From Bradyrhizobium semiaridum (GTDB lineage: Bacteria; Pseudomonadota; Alphaproteobacteria; Rhizobiales; Xanthobacteraceae): a stretch of 64,000 nucleotides of DNA. The stretch lies in the NCBI RefSeq assembly GCF_020329505.1, contig NZ_JAGKJJ010000004.1, positions 186,001 through 250,000 of the forward strand, in the 5' to 3' direction. The position numbers and the translations under genes are program-made. Below, piece by piece: positions 23,767 through 32,715 of the stretch (position 1 is the stretch's first letter; every line of letters begins with the position of its first letter). The notes beneath the pieces were generated by a model. The model ran no database searches, was not told where the DNA came from, and saw only the letters and a program-made list of their open reading frames with translations.

Positions 23767-24693
23767 CTACTGCGTGCCGAGTGCGTCGGTCGCGGCGCCC
23801 GCGGGACTCGGTGAGGTACCGGAGGTGCCCACGATCCGGTTCAGGCCGAAGGAGGTTGTCGCGCCGCTGATCGCAGCCGTCGTGTTGAACATGATGCTGT
23901 TGTCGTACAGGCGGACCGTGCCGGAGGAGACCTGCACGCCGACATTGTTGCTGGAGATGGTGCTGTTCATCACCGCCATCTGCCCGCCTTGCGCGTCGAT
24001 GCCGTTGGTCGAATTGCCCGAGATGACCGATCGCGATATCACGACGTTCACATTGCTCGCCGCGGCGATGCCGATGCCGTTGCCCTCGATGGCCGTGCCG
24101 TCGACGGACACGTTGAGCGTGCCGCTGGTCGGCGCCATGCCCATCCCGACCCCGTTGTTGCGGAAGTTCGAATTGGTCACAAACAGTTTGCCCGCGCCGG
24201 TGCGGACGTCGCCGACTGCCTGCTGCACGAAGTTGTCGATCACGACGTTGTCGAGATGAACCTCGAGCGCCGACACGATGCTGACGCCCCTGATCCCGGC
24301 GCGGTTGCTGCTGCCCGATCCGTTGATGGTGATGCCGCGAAGCCGCACGATCCGCAACGGATCGGTGCCGCCGCTACCGGTGGCATTGATCACGACGCCG
24401 TTGACGAAGGACGCCAGGATCGAGCCGAAGGTGCCGGTGCAGTCGATGGTGATCGACTTGGTGATGGTCACGGCGCCGTAGCCGCCGGGATCGATGCAAT
24501 TGATCTCGCCGTTGATCGCCGTCTTGGAAATCGCGCCGGCAAAGGTCTTGCAGGGCGCCGTCCGGCTGCACGGGTTGGCGTCATTGCCGACCCCGGAGAC
24601 CCAGGTCCGGGTCGCCTGGGCGTGGGCCGGAGCTGTGGCGAGGACAGGCAGGACCAGGCCGACGGCCGCGGCGAACAAGGCAAAGCGTTTCAT
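23767..24693 (-). CDS. Secreted right-handed parallel beta-helix protein
   Basis: 308 residues from ATG 24693, preceded by AAAGGGAAG. The signal peptide is MKRFALFAAAVGLVLPVLAT with cleavage after AHA. The start of the mature part, TWVSGVGNDANPCSRTAPCK, carries paired Cys; the body is a series of Val/Ile/Asn repeats (VHLDNVVIDNF, ISRSVISGNSTNGID, MNSTISSNNVGVQ) typical of pectate-lyase-like beta-helices. No catalytic residues can be assigned; it may bind or process polysaccharide or be structural. Monocistronic. Confidence 0.83.
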   Translation of the reverse strand: MKRFALFAAAVGLVLPVLATAPAHAQATRTWVSGVGNDANPCSRTAPCKTFAGAISKTAINGEINCIDPGGYGAVTITKSITIDCTGTFGSILASFVNGVVINATGSGGTDPLRIVRLRGITINGSGSSNRAGIRGVSIVSALEVHLDNVVIDNFVQQAVGDVRTGAGKLFVTNSNFRNNGVGMGMAPTSGTLNVSVDGTAIEGNGIGIAAASNVNVVISRSVISGNSTNGIDAQGGQMAVMNSTISSNNVGVQVSSGTVRLYDNSIMFNTTAAISGATTSFGLNRIVGTSGTSPSPAGAATDALGTQ

Positions 24694-25378
24694 GATTGAA
24701 CTTCCCTTTGAAAATTGACCCAGCAGTGAACCCTCCCGGAATCGCACCGCAAACAGTTGGTGCGACCGGCGAAAAAAGACGCGCTTCCGGTTAGGTTTAG
24801 CGAGCGTGCCGGCACAACCCGGCTAACCCTGTAGGCGGGGAAACCGCAAAATGGTTCAGCCGCCGCTGTCGTCAGCTCCAGAGCGGGCGATTTTGTCGCA
24901 CCGGGCTGGGCGTCCAGGCGAGGATCGGCGGTCGCCGGGGCATCGCTATCAAAATGTGAAAAACAACCCCATGCTAAGGAGCCGGCGGCTGCCGGCTTTC
25001 GATATGGCAACTCGACGGGCGACTTGACATGTCGGGCAACTCACGATGACGGGTTGGTCCGCTCAACTTGCTCGGTGTCGTCGCCCGGCTTGCCGCCTCC
25101 GCTAAAGCTCCGGCGTGCCCGAGATCGCAAGCCTCGTCGAAGCCTTGGCGCAGACGGGACCGGGCGATCCAGTATTGCAGAGACGGCAGTGATTGAATCG
25201 AGGGGGCGCCGCGTACTCGATCGCCCGGTCCATGTGCGCAATTGTGCGCAGGCCGGGCGATGACAGCGATGGGTGGTACAAAGCTTCACGCCCCGTCGGG
25301 GGAGGGGGGATTTCCATTATTCAGAAGTTGCGCATGTGTCTCGAGCCGCCCGCGACATCCGAGCGGTCTCGCATCTGC
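24694..25378. other. 685-base intergenic region with repeat remnants
   Basis: No gene supported. Near 24953-24975 the words AATGTGAAAAACAACCCCAT recall a dispersed Bradyrhizobium intergenic repeat (from memory, not checked). At 25220-25261, ATCGCCCGG and CCGGGCGAT form a perfect inverted repeat enclosing two TGCGCA palindromes (25235, 25245). The rest is unremarkable and probably decayed repeat sequence plus the promoter of the beta-helix gene. Confidence 0.5.
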
Positions 25379-25606
25379 TCACCAATCGGTTCGCAGCTGA
25401 TACCGATGCTTCAGCTTGCTGGTGGTCACCCGAACGGCATATTGAATACGATCGAGATCCGCACCGTCGCGGACTGTCGCGCGAAGTCGCCAGTCCGCGT
25501 CCAGCAGATCGACCTCCAGATAGCAGACGTATTCCCCGCCGGGGAAGCAGCGAATCTCGCGCAGGGCGATCGACTCCAAGTCCCTCACGGATATCGGCGT
25601 CTTCAT
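25379..25606 (-). CDS. Hypothetical protein, last gene of the hsp20 group
   Basis: 75 residues from ATG 25606 (MKTPISVRDLESIALREIRC). Mixed alpha/beta with EYVCYLEVDLLDADWRLRAT in the middle; acidic, with no signal peptide. It lies 52 bases after the preceding gene in the same direction and may be the fifth member of the hsp20 transcript. The frame extends 44 codons upstream without support. No known family; its beta-rich core might be a small sensor or chaperone fold. Confidence 0.62.
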   Translation of the reverse strand: MKTPISVRDLESIALREIRCFPGGEYVCYLEVDLLDADWRLRATVRDGADLDRIQYAVRVTTSKLKHRYQLRTDW

Positions 25607-25658
25607 GGCGCAGCCTCGGCATTTTGGTTGCGGCCGAAGGAGCTTCCCAGAAACGACG

Positions 25659-25838
25659 TCAGGCGGCGCGGGCCGGCTGATCAGACTCTGCGAGCAGCCG
25701 GTCCAGAATACGACGCTCCTGCTCAATTCTCTTCGCATACGTCTCCCGCTCGTGTTCCGACTTTGCCGTGTCGAGCAGGAACTGGTAGTGGCCCAGGATC
25801 TTCTCGCTTGCGCGTATCAGGAATTGCGCCGCTGTCAT
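25659..25838 (-). CDS. Hypothetical small helical protein in the hsp20 group
   Basis: 59 residues: MTAAQFLIRASEKILGHYQF, then a strongly charged helix (AKSEHERETYAKRIEQERRI) and a DQPARAA tail. It looks like a helical hairpin. Its ATG overlaps the stop of the upstream gene (ATGA), which is good evidence for translation and co-transcription. No family known. Too short for many gene finders. Confidence 0.65.
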   Translation of the reverse strand: MTAAQFLIRASEKILGHYQFLLDTAKSEHERETYAKRIEQERRILDRLLAESDQPARAA

Positions 25839-26146
25839 AGGCGGGCCTCCTGCGCTCGGGCGACACCACGCGGAAGTAGCTGCTCCTGGGTGATGAGAGG
25901 CGGCATATCTTCCGCGACGGTCTTCATCGCCGAGAGTTCCTCGGTGAGGCGCCGTTCGATGAAGCTGCGCTCAAGCTCGGTCAGTTGCGTGCGGAGCAGT
26001 CGTCGATACCGCTGGATATTGTTGCGATGCGCGCGGAGTTGTTCAAGCCGGCGGTCGACGATCGCGCCGCGCTTTGCCGCATGCCTGGCGGACCAGCGGG
26101 CTTCGATCCTGTCCACGATCTGCTTTGGGAGTTTGATGTCACTCAT
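25835..26146 (-). CDS. Hypothetical basic helical protein in the hsp20 group
   Basis: 103 residues, MSDIKLPKQIVDRIEARWSA onward. It is very rich in Arg and Glu, with a long helix RRLEQLRAHRNNIQRYRRLL and then LTELERSFIERRLTEELSAM. Its start region resembles short basic proteins that bind nucleic acid or membranes, but nothing specific is seen. It starts 9 bases after the upstream gene and overlaps the downstream one by four, so it is part of a tight operon. Confidence 0.65.
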   Translation of the reverse strand: MSDIKLPKQIVDRIEARWSARHAAKRGAIVDRRLEQLRAHRNNIQRYRRLLRTQLTELERSFIERRLTEELSAMKTVAEDMPPLITQEQLLPRGVARAQEARL

Positions 26147-26155
26147 GGCACGCTC

Positions 26156-26476
26156 CTAGGCCGCGAGCGGACGCACTGTGGAGCGCAGACGGAATGGCTT
26201 GCCGCCGGGGGGATTATGAGGATCGCGGTCGAGGCGACATAGCGCATCGAGGATCGCATCGATCTTCACAGGCGATCTTAAATCCCTCGGCGCCCGGAGA
26301 GCGGGATTGCCCGGGACGGCGGCAGCATCGGACGCCCAGGAAGCCAGAAGCGCGCGCTTTTCGTCCGTGGTCAGCGATGTGTTCGCCAGGACATCGCGGG
26401 GATGGCTGAACAGCCAGTCCTTGTGGCGCAATGATTGAAGTGAAACGATGTCAGCATTCGCGGTCGTCGGCCGCAT
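26156..26476 (-). CDS. Hypothetical protein following hsp20
   Basis: 106 residues from ATG 26476. The centre reads HPRDVLANTSLTTDEKRALLASWASDAAAV, a pattern I have seen in short rhizobial proteins with 'VL...EKRA.LASWASDA.AV' but not in a named family. It ends in KIDAILDALCRLDRD and a basic tail. It is 78 bases downstream of hsp20 in the same direction, followed after 9 bases by the next gene. Cytoplasmic. Confidence 0.65.
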   Translation of the reverse strand: MRPTTANADIVSLQSLRHKDWLFSHPRDVLANTSLTTDEKRALLASWASDAAAVPGNPALRAPRDLRSPVKIDAILDALCRLDRDPHNPPGGKPFRLRSTVRPLAA

Positions 26477-26554
26477 GGTTGCCTCCGTTCTGAAGACGAA
26501 ATGTCGGACAGGTGAAGCCGCGTCCCGCAATTCTGGAGCGCGGCTTCAGATCGG

Positions 26555-27010
26555 TCAGGCTGCAGCAGCCTCGAGCTGTTGAGGCCGGCTCGGCTGCACT
26601 GTGTTGATCGCGATCCGGCGCGGTTTCATCGCTTCGGGAATTTCGCGCGCCAGCTCGATCTTCAGCAAGCCGTTGTCGAATGAGGCGTTCTTGACGAGGA
26701 CGTGGTCAGCCAGGCTGAACTGCCGCCGGAATCGGCGGGTGGAAATGCCCTGGTACAGGTAGTCGCGATCAGCCTTTTCGACCTTGTTGCCTTCGATCGT
26801 CAGGACGTTCTGCTCAGCGGTGACCGAGATCTCGTCCGGCGAAAAGCCCGCGACGGCCAGCGCGATCTGGTAGCGGTCCTCGGACAGTCGTTCGATGTTG
26901 TAAGGCGGATAGTTGTCCTCGGTGGCGCGCTGGGCGGTTTCAGCGAGGTCGAAAAGGCGGTCGAAGCCGATGGTCGACCGGAAGAGGGGAGTGAAGTCGT
27001 ATGTGCGCAT
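26555..27010 (-). CDS. Hsp20/alpha-crystallin small heat-shock protein
   Basis: 151 residues from ATG 27010, which follows AAGGAGGA. ATP-independent holdase that keeps heat-denatured proteins refoldable. The N-terminal MRTYDFTPLFRSTIGFDRLF is the class A (IbpA-like) start; the alpha-crystallin domain (about 35-130) includes YQIALAVAGFSPDEISVTAE, GISTRRFRRQFSLADHVLV and FDNGLLKIELARE; a short C-terminal extension follows. The 5' leader is a ROSE-type thermosensor, so translation should rise on heat shock. Four small unknown genes follow. Confidence 0.95.
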   Translation of the reverse strand: MRTYDFTPLFRSTIGFDRLFDLAETAQRATEDNYPPYNIERLSEDRYQIALAVAGFSPDEISVTAEQNVLTIEGNKVEKADRDYLYQGISTRRFRRQFSLADHVLVKNASFDNGLLKIELAREIPEAMKPRRIAINTVQPSRPQQLEAAAA

Positions 27011-27119
27011 AGCCAAATCCTCCTTGGAGCAAGATGGGTATGAACGGCACCGGACACGACCGGTGCCCGTCTCGCCTGGGCCCGATTGGCGCCCAGAAGC
27101 CGCCCTCGCGGGCTAGCCA
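27011..27119 (-). promoter_or_regulatory. ROSE-type RNA thermometer in the hsp20 leader
   Basis: The 109-base leader holds several hairpins. One is a perfect 8-bp stem GGCACCGG/CCGGTGCC (27046-27067) with a 6-base loop. The 3' hairpin brings TTGCTCC next to AAGGAGGA just before the start codon: the U(U)GCU/ AGGAGG pairing that masks the ribosome site is the hallmark of rhizobial ROSE elements. At higher temperature the helix opens and hsp20 is translated. Confidence 0.82.
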
Positions 27120-27125
27120 GCAAAA

Positions 27126-27154
27126 AAATTAGAAAACAGCCGTTCGGAGTCAAG
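27126..27154 (-). promoter_or_regulatory. Putative hsp20 promoter
   Basis: On the minus strand, CTTGAC (27154-27149) and TAATTT (27131-27126) are separated by 17 bases, giving a transcript start near 27119 and a leader of about 109 bases. CTTGA(A/C) is used by both RpoD and RpoH in alphaproteobacteria; which factor acts cannot be decided. Confidence 0.55.
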
Positions 27155-27501
27155 AAGTGCGGTGAAAAATTTTTGAGGGGTCGTTGGCTGGACGTATCGA
27201 CCACAGGTCTTCCCGCACACCCCGGAAGGACCGATGGCCGGCGAATAAATTCGATTCCCTGGCAAACCCTCCGAACCGATATTTGCGGTCGAACGACAAA
27301 GGCGAGCAGGGGGCCGCTTCCGGTCGCCCGCCGGCTTGCCGCGCCGGCACGATGGGTGCCGCCGGAAGCCTGGTCGAAGGATTGCCGGCAATGGAATCTG
27401 TGACGTTTTCGTCCGTTCATCTCGACGCCTTCACGCCGTCACCTTTTCGCGCCCTCTTATCCGCCCCGCGACGTTCGTCCGTGGTCCTCAGGAGCTCCGT
27501 C
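27155..27501. other. Upstream region of the alpha-2-macroglobulin gene
   Basis: About 347 bases with no gene. The frame of the following gene is open through it but shows no signal peptide or family similarity, so the region is taken as its promoter/leader. No clear -35/-10 was picked out. Confidence 0.45.
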
Positions 27502-30500
27502 ATGATCGGTCTGGTTCGTGCCGCCGCAGTTTGCGCCGCGCTGGCGCTCGGTATTGGCCTTGATGTCGCGCAGGCGGCGGACAAGGCGTTCAAGCGCGAC
27601 GACCTCGCCGATTCCGCGATCAAGCTGGAGGCGCAGATCAAGAGCGAGGCGGGCGCCGTCAACAAGCCCGCGGCGACCCTGCGCAGCGACGCCGATGCCG
27701 CGTTCAGGCGCGGTGATAACCGCACCGGCTTGCAGCTTCTCGGCCAGATCGCGGCGGCGACGCCGGACGACGGCGCCAACTGGCTGAAGCTCGCGAAGGC
27801 CGTTTTCCAGATCCGCTCAGCCAGCTCCAGCGAACAGACCTTCCTGATGGAGCGCGCCTCGACCGCGGCCTACATCGCCTATCAACGCGCCGGCAATCAG
27901 GGCGAGGAGGCGGACGCGCTGGCGATGCTCGGCAAGGCGATGTCGGAACGCAAGCTGTGGCGGCCGGCGCTGGATGCGCTGCGGCTGTCGCTCGACATGC
28001 GCGAGGTCGCCGATGTCAGAGGCCAATATGAGAAGATGCGCGACGAGCACGGTTTTCGGCTGCTCGATTATACCGTCGATTCCGATTCGGCCTCGCCGCG
28101 GGCCTGCTTCCAGTTCTCGGAGGAATTGGCAAAGCGCGTCGACTTCGCGCCGTTCCTGGCGCTGGCCGGCACCGACAAGCCGGCGCTGTCGACCGAGGGC
28201 AAGCAGCTCTGTGTCGACGGGCTGAAGCACGGCGAGCGCTACAACATCAATCTGCGCGCCGGCCTGCCGTCGACCGTGAAGGAGACGCTGCCGAAATCGG
28301 CCGAATTCAACATCTATGTCCGCGACCGCAAGCCGTTCGTGCGCTTCACCGGCCGCGCCTATGTGCTGCCGCGGACCGGGCAGCGCGGCATCCCGCTGGT
28401 CAGCGTCAACACGCCGGCGGCGAAGATCGACGTGTTCCGGATCGGCGACCGCAACCTGATCAACACGGTGATCGACTCTGATTTCCAGAGCGCGCTGAGC
28501 CGCTACCAGCTGTCCGATCTTGGCGATCAGCGCGGCGTCAAGGTCTGGTCCGGCGAGCTCTCCACCGCGACCACGCTGAACCAGGATGTCGTGACGGCAT
28601 TCCCGGTCGACCAGGCACTCGGCGATCTGCAGCCGGGCGTCTATGTGATGACCGCCTCGGCGAAGGGGCCGGGCTCCGACGACGACAGCTCGCTGGCAAC
28701 ACAATGGTTCATCGTCTCGGACATGGGCCTGTCGGCATTCTCCGGCAATGACGGGATCCATGTCTTCGTCAACTCGCTGGCGTCGACAGAGCCGGTCGCC
28801 AATGCCGAGGTCAAGCTGGTCGCCCGCAACAACGAGATCCTGGCCGCCCGCAAGACCGATGCGGCCGGGCATGTGCTGTTCGAGCAAGGGCTGGCGCGCG
28901 GCGAGGGCGGGCTGTCGCCGGCGATGCTCACCGTGATGGGCGAGAAGGCGGACTATGCGTTTCTCAGCCTGAAGGCCAATGCCTTCGACCTCACCGACCG
29001 CGGCGTCTCCGGCCGCGCGATTCCCGCCGGCGCGGACGCGTTCGTCTATGCCGAGCGTGGTGTTTACCGCTCCAGCGAAACCGTCTACCTGACCGCGCTG
29101 CTGCGCGACGGGCAGGGCAATGCGCTGAACGGCACGCCGCTGACCATGGTGATCGAGCGGCCCGACGGCGTCGAATTCCGCCGCGCCGTGCTGCCGGATC
29201 AGGGCGCCGGCGGCCGCACGCTGGCGGTGGCGCTGAACTCGGCGGTGCCGTCGGGCACCTGGCGCGCCCGTGTCTTCACCGATCCCAGGGGGAATTCGGT
29301 CGGCGAGACCACCTTCATGGTCGAGGATTACATCCCCGAGCGGATCGAATTCGACCTCACGGCCAAGGACAAGATGATCAAAGCTGAAGCTCCAGTGGAA
29401 CTTCAGGTCAGCGGCCATTTCCTCTACGGCGCGCCGGCTTCCGGTTTGCAGCTCGAGGGCGACATGCTGGTCGCGCCGGCGTCCGCCGGCCGGCCCGGCT
29501 ATCCCGGCTACCAGTTCGGCGTCGCCGATGAGGAGACCGCGAGCAACGAGCGCACCCCGATCGGCGACCTGCCGGAAGCCGACGCCAACGGCGCGGCGAC
29601 CTTCCCGGTCAAGCTCGAGAAGGCGCCGACCTCGACCCGGCCGCAGGAAGCCCAGATATTCATCCGTATGGCGGAGACCGGCGGCCGCTCGGTCGAGCGC
29701 AAGATCGTGCTGCCGGTGGCGCCCACGGCCTCGCTGATCGGCGTCAAGCCTGTGTTCGGCGACAAGAGCGTGGCCAAGGGTGACAAGGCCGAGTTCGACG
29801 TGGTGTTCGTGTCGCCCGACGGCAAGCAATTGCCGCGCGACGGGCTGCGCTACGAGCTGTTGAAGCTGGAGTCGCGCTATCAATGGTACCGGCAGGACTC
29901 GTCCTGGAATTACGAGCCGGTCAAGTCGACCCGCCGCGTCGCCGACGGCGATGTCAACCTCGCGGCCGACAAGCCGCGGCGGCTGACGTTCCAGCCGGAG
30001 CCGGGCCGTTACCGGCTCGACGTCAAGTCGACCGATGCCGACGGTCCGCTGACTTCGGTGCAGTTCGACGTCGGCTGGTATTCCGACGGCAGCGCCGACA
30101 CGCCCGACCTTCTGGAGACGTCGATCGACCGGGCGGAATATGCCTCGGGCGACACCATGACGGTGTCGGTGAATGCGCGCACCGCGGGCAAGCTAACAGT
30201 CTACGTGCTTGGCGACCGCCTGCTGACGACGCAGAGCGTCGACGTCAAGGAAGGTACCCAGCAGGTGAAGATTCCGGTCGGCAAGGACTGGGGCACCGGC
30301 GCCTATGTGCTGACCACGCTGCGGCGTCCGCTCGATGTCGCCGCCGGCCGCATGCCGGGCCGCGCGATCGGCCTGAAATGGTTCGGCATCGACAGGAAGA
30401 GCCGCACGCTCGCGGTCACACTGTCGCCGCCCGCGCTGGTGCGGCCGGGCACGACGCTGAAGATTCCGGTCAAGCTCGGCGGGCTCAATCCCGGCGAGGA

Positions 30501-32715
30501 CGCCAAGGTGGTGCTCGCCGCCGTCGACGTCGGCATCCTCAACCTCACCAACTACAAGCCGCCGGCGCCCGACGATTATTATCTCGGCCAGCGCCGCCTC
30601 ACCGCCGAGATCCGCGACCTTTATGGCCAGCTGATCGACGGCATGCAGGGCAGCCGCGGCCAGATCAGGAGCGGCGGTGATGCAGCCGGCGCTGAGCTGC
30701 AGGGGTCGCCGCCGACGCAAAAGCCGCTGGCGCTGTATTCCGGCATCGTCACCGTCGGTCCCGACGGCACCGCCGAGGTCAGCTTCGACATCCCGGAATT
30801 CGCCGGCACCGCGCGGGTGATGGCGGTGGCGTGGAGCGCGACAAAACTCGGCCGCGCCACCACTGACGTGACCGTGCGCGATCCCGTCGTGCTGACCGCG
30901 ACCTTGCCGCGCTTCGTGCTGACCGGCGACAAGGCCACCATGAGCATGGACATCGACAACGTCGAAGGCGCTGCCGGCGATTATGCCATCAGCGTCAAGG
31001 CCGGCGGTCCGATCAAGATTTCCGGCAATCCGACCACCAAGGTGAAGCTCGCCGCCAAGCAGCGCGCGTCGCTCTCGCTCGGCCTCGAGGCAGGCGGCGC
31101 CGGCCGTGCCGAATTCGACGTCGACATCGCAGGGCCGAACGGGCTGACCTTGGCGCGGCACTATGCGCTCGACGTCAAGCCGGCGACGCAAGTGCTGGCG
31201 CGGCGCTCGATCCGCACGCTGGCGAAGGGCGAGAGCCTGACGCTGACCGCTGACATGTTCTCCGACCTCGTGCCCGGCACCGGCAGCGTCTCGATCTCGG
31301 CGTCGCTGTCGACCGCGCTCGATGCCGCCAGCATCCTGAAAGCGCTCGACCGCTATCCCTATGGCTGCTCCGAGCAGATCACGAGCCGCGCGCTGCCGCT
31401 GCTCTATGTCAACGATCTCGCCGCTGGCGCGCATCTGGCCATGGACACCGCGGTCGATCAGCGCATCCGCGACGCGATCGAGCGGCTCTTGGCGCGCCAA
31501 GGCTCGAACGGTTCGTTCGGCCTGTGGTCGGCGGGCGGCGATGACGCCTGGCTCGACGCCTACGTCACGGACTTCCTGACGAGGGCCCGCGAAAAGGGCT
31601 TTGCCGTGCCGGACGTGCTGTTCAAGAACGCGCTCGACCGGATCAGGAATTCGGTGGTCAACGCCAACGAGCCGGAGAAGGACGGTGGCCGCGACCTGGC
31701 CTACGGCCTCTACGTGCTGGCGCGCAACGGCGCGGCGCCGATCGGCGATCTGCGCTATCTCGCCGACACCAAGCTGAACAATCTGGCGACGCCGATCTCC
31801 AAGGCGCAGCTCGCCGCCGCGCTGGCGCTGGTCGGCGACAAGGGCAGGGCCGAGCGGGTCTACAGCGCGGCGCTCGACGCGCTGAACCCGAAGCCGGTGC
31901 TCGAGTTCGGCCGGGTCGACTACGGCTCGGCGCTGCGCGATGCGGCGGCGCTGGTCTCGCTGGCCGGCGAGGGCAACGCGCCGCGCGCGACGCTGACCCA
32001 GGCCGTCCAGCGCGTCGAGGCCGCGCGCGGGCTGTCGAACTACACCTCGACGCAGGAGAATGCGTGGATGGTGCTGGCGGCGCGCGCGCTCGCCAAGGAG
32101 ACGATGACGCTCGACATCAACGGCCAGCCGGTGAAGTCAGCGGTCTATCGCAGCTACAAGGCCGACGAGATGGTGGGGCAGCCGCTGAAGATCACCAACA
32201 CCGGCGATGCGCCGGTGCAGGCGGTGGTCTCGGTGTCGGGCTCGCCGGTGACGCCGGAGCCCGCGGCGTCCAACGGCTTCAAGATCGAGCGCAGCTATTT
32301 CACGCTCGACGGCAAGCCGGCCGACGTCACCAAGGCCAAGCAGAACGACCGCTTCGCGGTGGTGCTGAAGGTCACCGAGGCCCGGCCGGAATTCGGTCAC
32401 ATCATGGTCGCCGACTATCTGCCCGCCGGGCTCGAGATCGACAATCCGCATCTGGTGTCGTCGGGCGATTCCGGCACGCTGAGCTGGATCGAGGACGGCG
32501 TCGAGGCCAAGAACACCGAGTTCCGCGATGATCGCTTCACCGCGGCGATCGACCGTGCCGCCAACGACAAGTCGGTGTTCACGGTCGCCTATGTCGTGCG
32601 CGCGGTGTCGCCCGGCAAATACGTGCTGCCGCAGGCCTATGTCGAGGACATGTACAATCCCTCGCGCTATGGCCGCAGCGGCACCGGTGCGGTCGAAGTC
32701 AAGCCGGCGAAATGA
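27502..32715 (+). CDS. Alpha-2-macroglobulin family protein (YfhM/ECAM type)
   Basis: 1737 residues from ATG 27502, with AGGAGC upstream and a signal peptide (MIGLVRAAAVCAALALGIGL, cleavage after AQA); the frame continues further 5' but the signal peptide fixes the start. The N-terminus carries TPR-like helices, then MG domains, bait region, A2M domain (around KPLALYSGIVTVGPDG and FAGTARVMAVAWS), and the thioester domain with CSEQ at 1289-1292 in YPYGCSEQITSR; Cys and Gln of the thioester are retained. There is no lipobox, so it is periplasmic rather than lipid anchored. Such proteins trap proteases in the periplasm and partner with PbpC, whose gene overlaps its stop. Confidence 0.93.
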   Translation: MIGLVRAAAVCAALALGIGLDVAQAADKAFKRDDLADSAIKLEAQIKSEAGAVNKPAATLRSDADAAFRRGDNRTGLQLLGQIAAATPDDGANWLKLAKAVFQIRSASSSEQTFLMERASTAAYIAYQRAGNQGEEADALAMLGKAMSERKLWRPALDALRLSLDMREVADVRGQYEKMRDEHGFRLLDYTVDSDSASPRACFQFSEELAKRVDFAPFLALAGTDKPALSTEGKQLCVDGLKHGERYNINLRAGLPSTVKETLPKSAEFNIYVRDRKPFVRFTGRAYVLPRTGQRGIPLVSVNTPAAKIDVFRIGDRNLINTVIDSDFQSALSRYQLSDLGDQRGVKVWSGELSTATTLNQDVVTAFPVDQALGDLQPGVYVMTASAKGPGSDDDSSLATQWFIVSDMGLSAFSGNDGIHVFVNSLASTEPVANAEVKLVARNNEILAARKTDAAGHVLFEQGLARGEGGLSPAMLTVMGEKADYAFLSLKANAFDLTDRGVSGRAIPAGADAFVYAERGVYRSSETVYLTALLRDGQGNALNGTPLTMVIERPDGVEFRRAVLPDQGAGGRTLAVALNSAVPSGTWRARVFTDPRGNSVGETTFMVEDYIPERIEFDLTAKDKMIKAEAPVELQVSGHFLYGAPASGLQLEGDMLVAPASAGRPGYPGYQFGVADEETASNERTPIGDLPEADANGAATFPVKLEKAPTSTRPQEAQIFIRMAETGGRSVERKIVLPVAPTASLIGVKPVFGDKSVAKGDKAEFDVVFVSPDGKQLPRDGLRYELLKLESRYQWYRQDSSWNYEPVKSTRRVADGDVNLAADKPRRLTFQPEPGRYRLDVKSTDADGPLTSVQFDVGWYSDGSADTPDLLETSIDRAEYASGDTMTVSVNARTAGKLTVYVLGDRLLTTQSVDVKEGTQQVKIPVGKDWGTGAYVLTTLRRPLDVAAGRMPGRAIGLKWFGIDRKSRTLAVTLSPPALVRPGTTLKIPVKLGGLNPGEDAKVVLAAVDVGILNLTNYKPPAPDDYYLGQRRLTAEIRDLYGQLIDGMQGSRGQIRSGGDAAGAELQGSPPTQKPLALYSGIVTVGPDGTAEVSFDIPEFAGTARVMAVAWSATKLGRATTDVTVRDPVVLTATLPRFVLTGDKATMSMDIDNVEGAAGDYAISVKAGGPIKISGNPTTKVKLAAKQRASLSLGLEAGGAGRAEFDVDIAGPNGLTLARHYALDVKPATQVLARRSIRTLAKGESLTLTADMFSDLVPGTGSVSISASLSTALDAASILKALDRYPYGCSEQITSRALPLLYVNDLAAGAHLAMDTAVDQRIRDAIERLLARQGSNGSFGLWSAGGDDAWLDAYVTDFLTRAREKGFAVPDVLFKNALDRIRNSVVNANEPEKDGGRDLAYGLYVLARNGAAPIGDLRYLADTKLNNLATPISKAQLAAALALVGDKGRAERVYSAALDALNPKPVLEFGRVDYGSALRDAAALVSLAGEGNAPRATLTQAVQRVEAARGLSNYTSTQENAWMVLAARALAKETMTLDINGQPVKSAVYRSYKADEMVGQPLKITNTGDAPVQAVVSVSGSPVTPEPAASNGFKIERSYFTLDGKPADVTKAKQNDRFAVVLKVTEARPEFGHIMVADYLPAGLEIDNPHLVSSGDSGTLSWIEDGVEAKNTEFRDDRFTAAIDRAANDKSVFTVAYVVRAVSPGKYVLPQAYVEDMYNPSRYGRSGTGAVEVKPAK

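Noticed and set aside
27817-29883. 688-codon minus-strand frame opposite the macroglobulin gene
   Set aside because: Typical GC-driven antisense frame; the plus-strand protein has signal peptide, domains and operon context.
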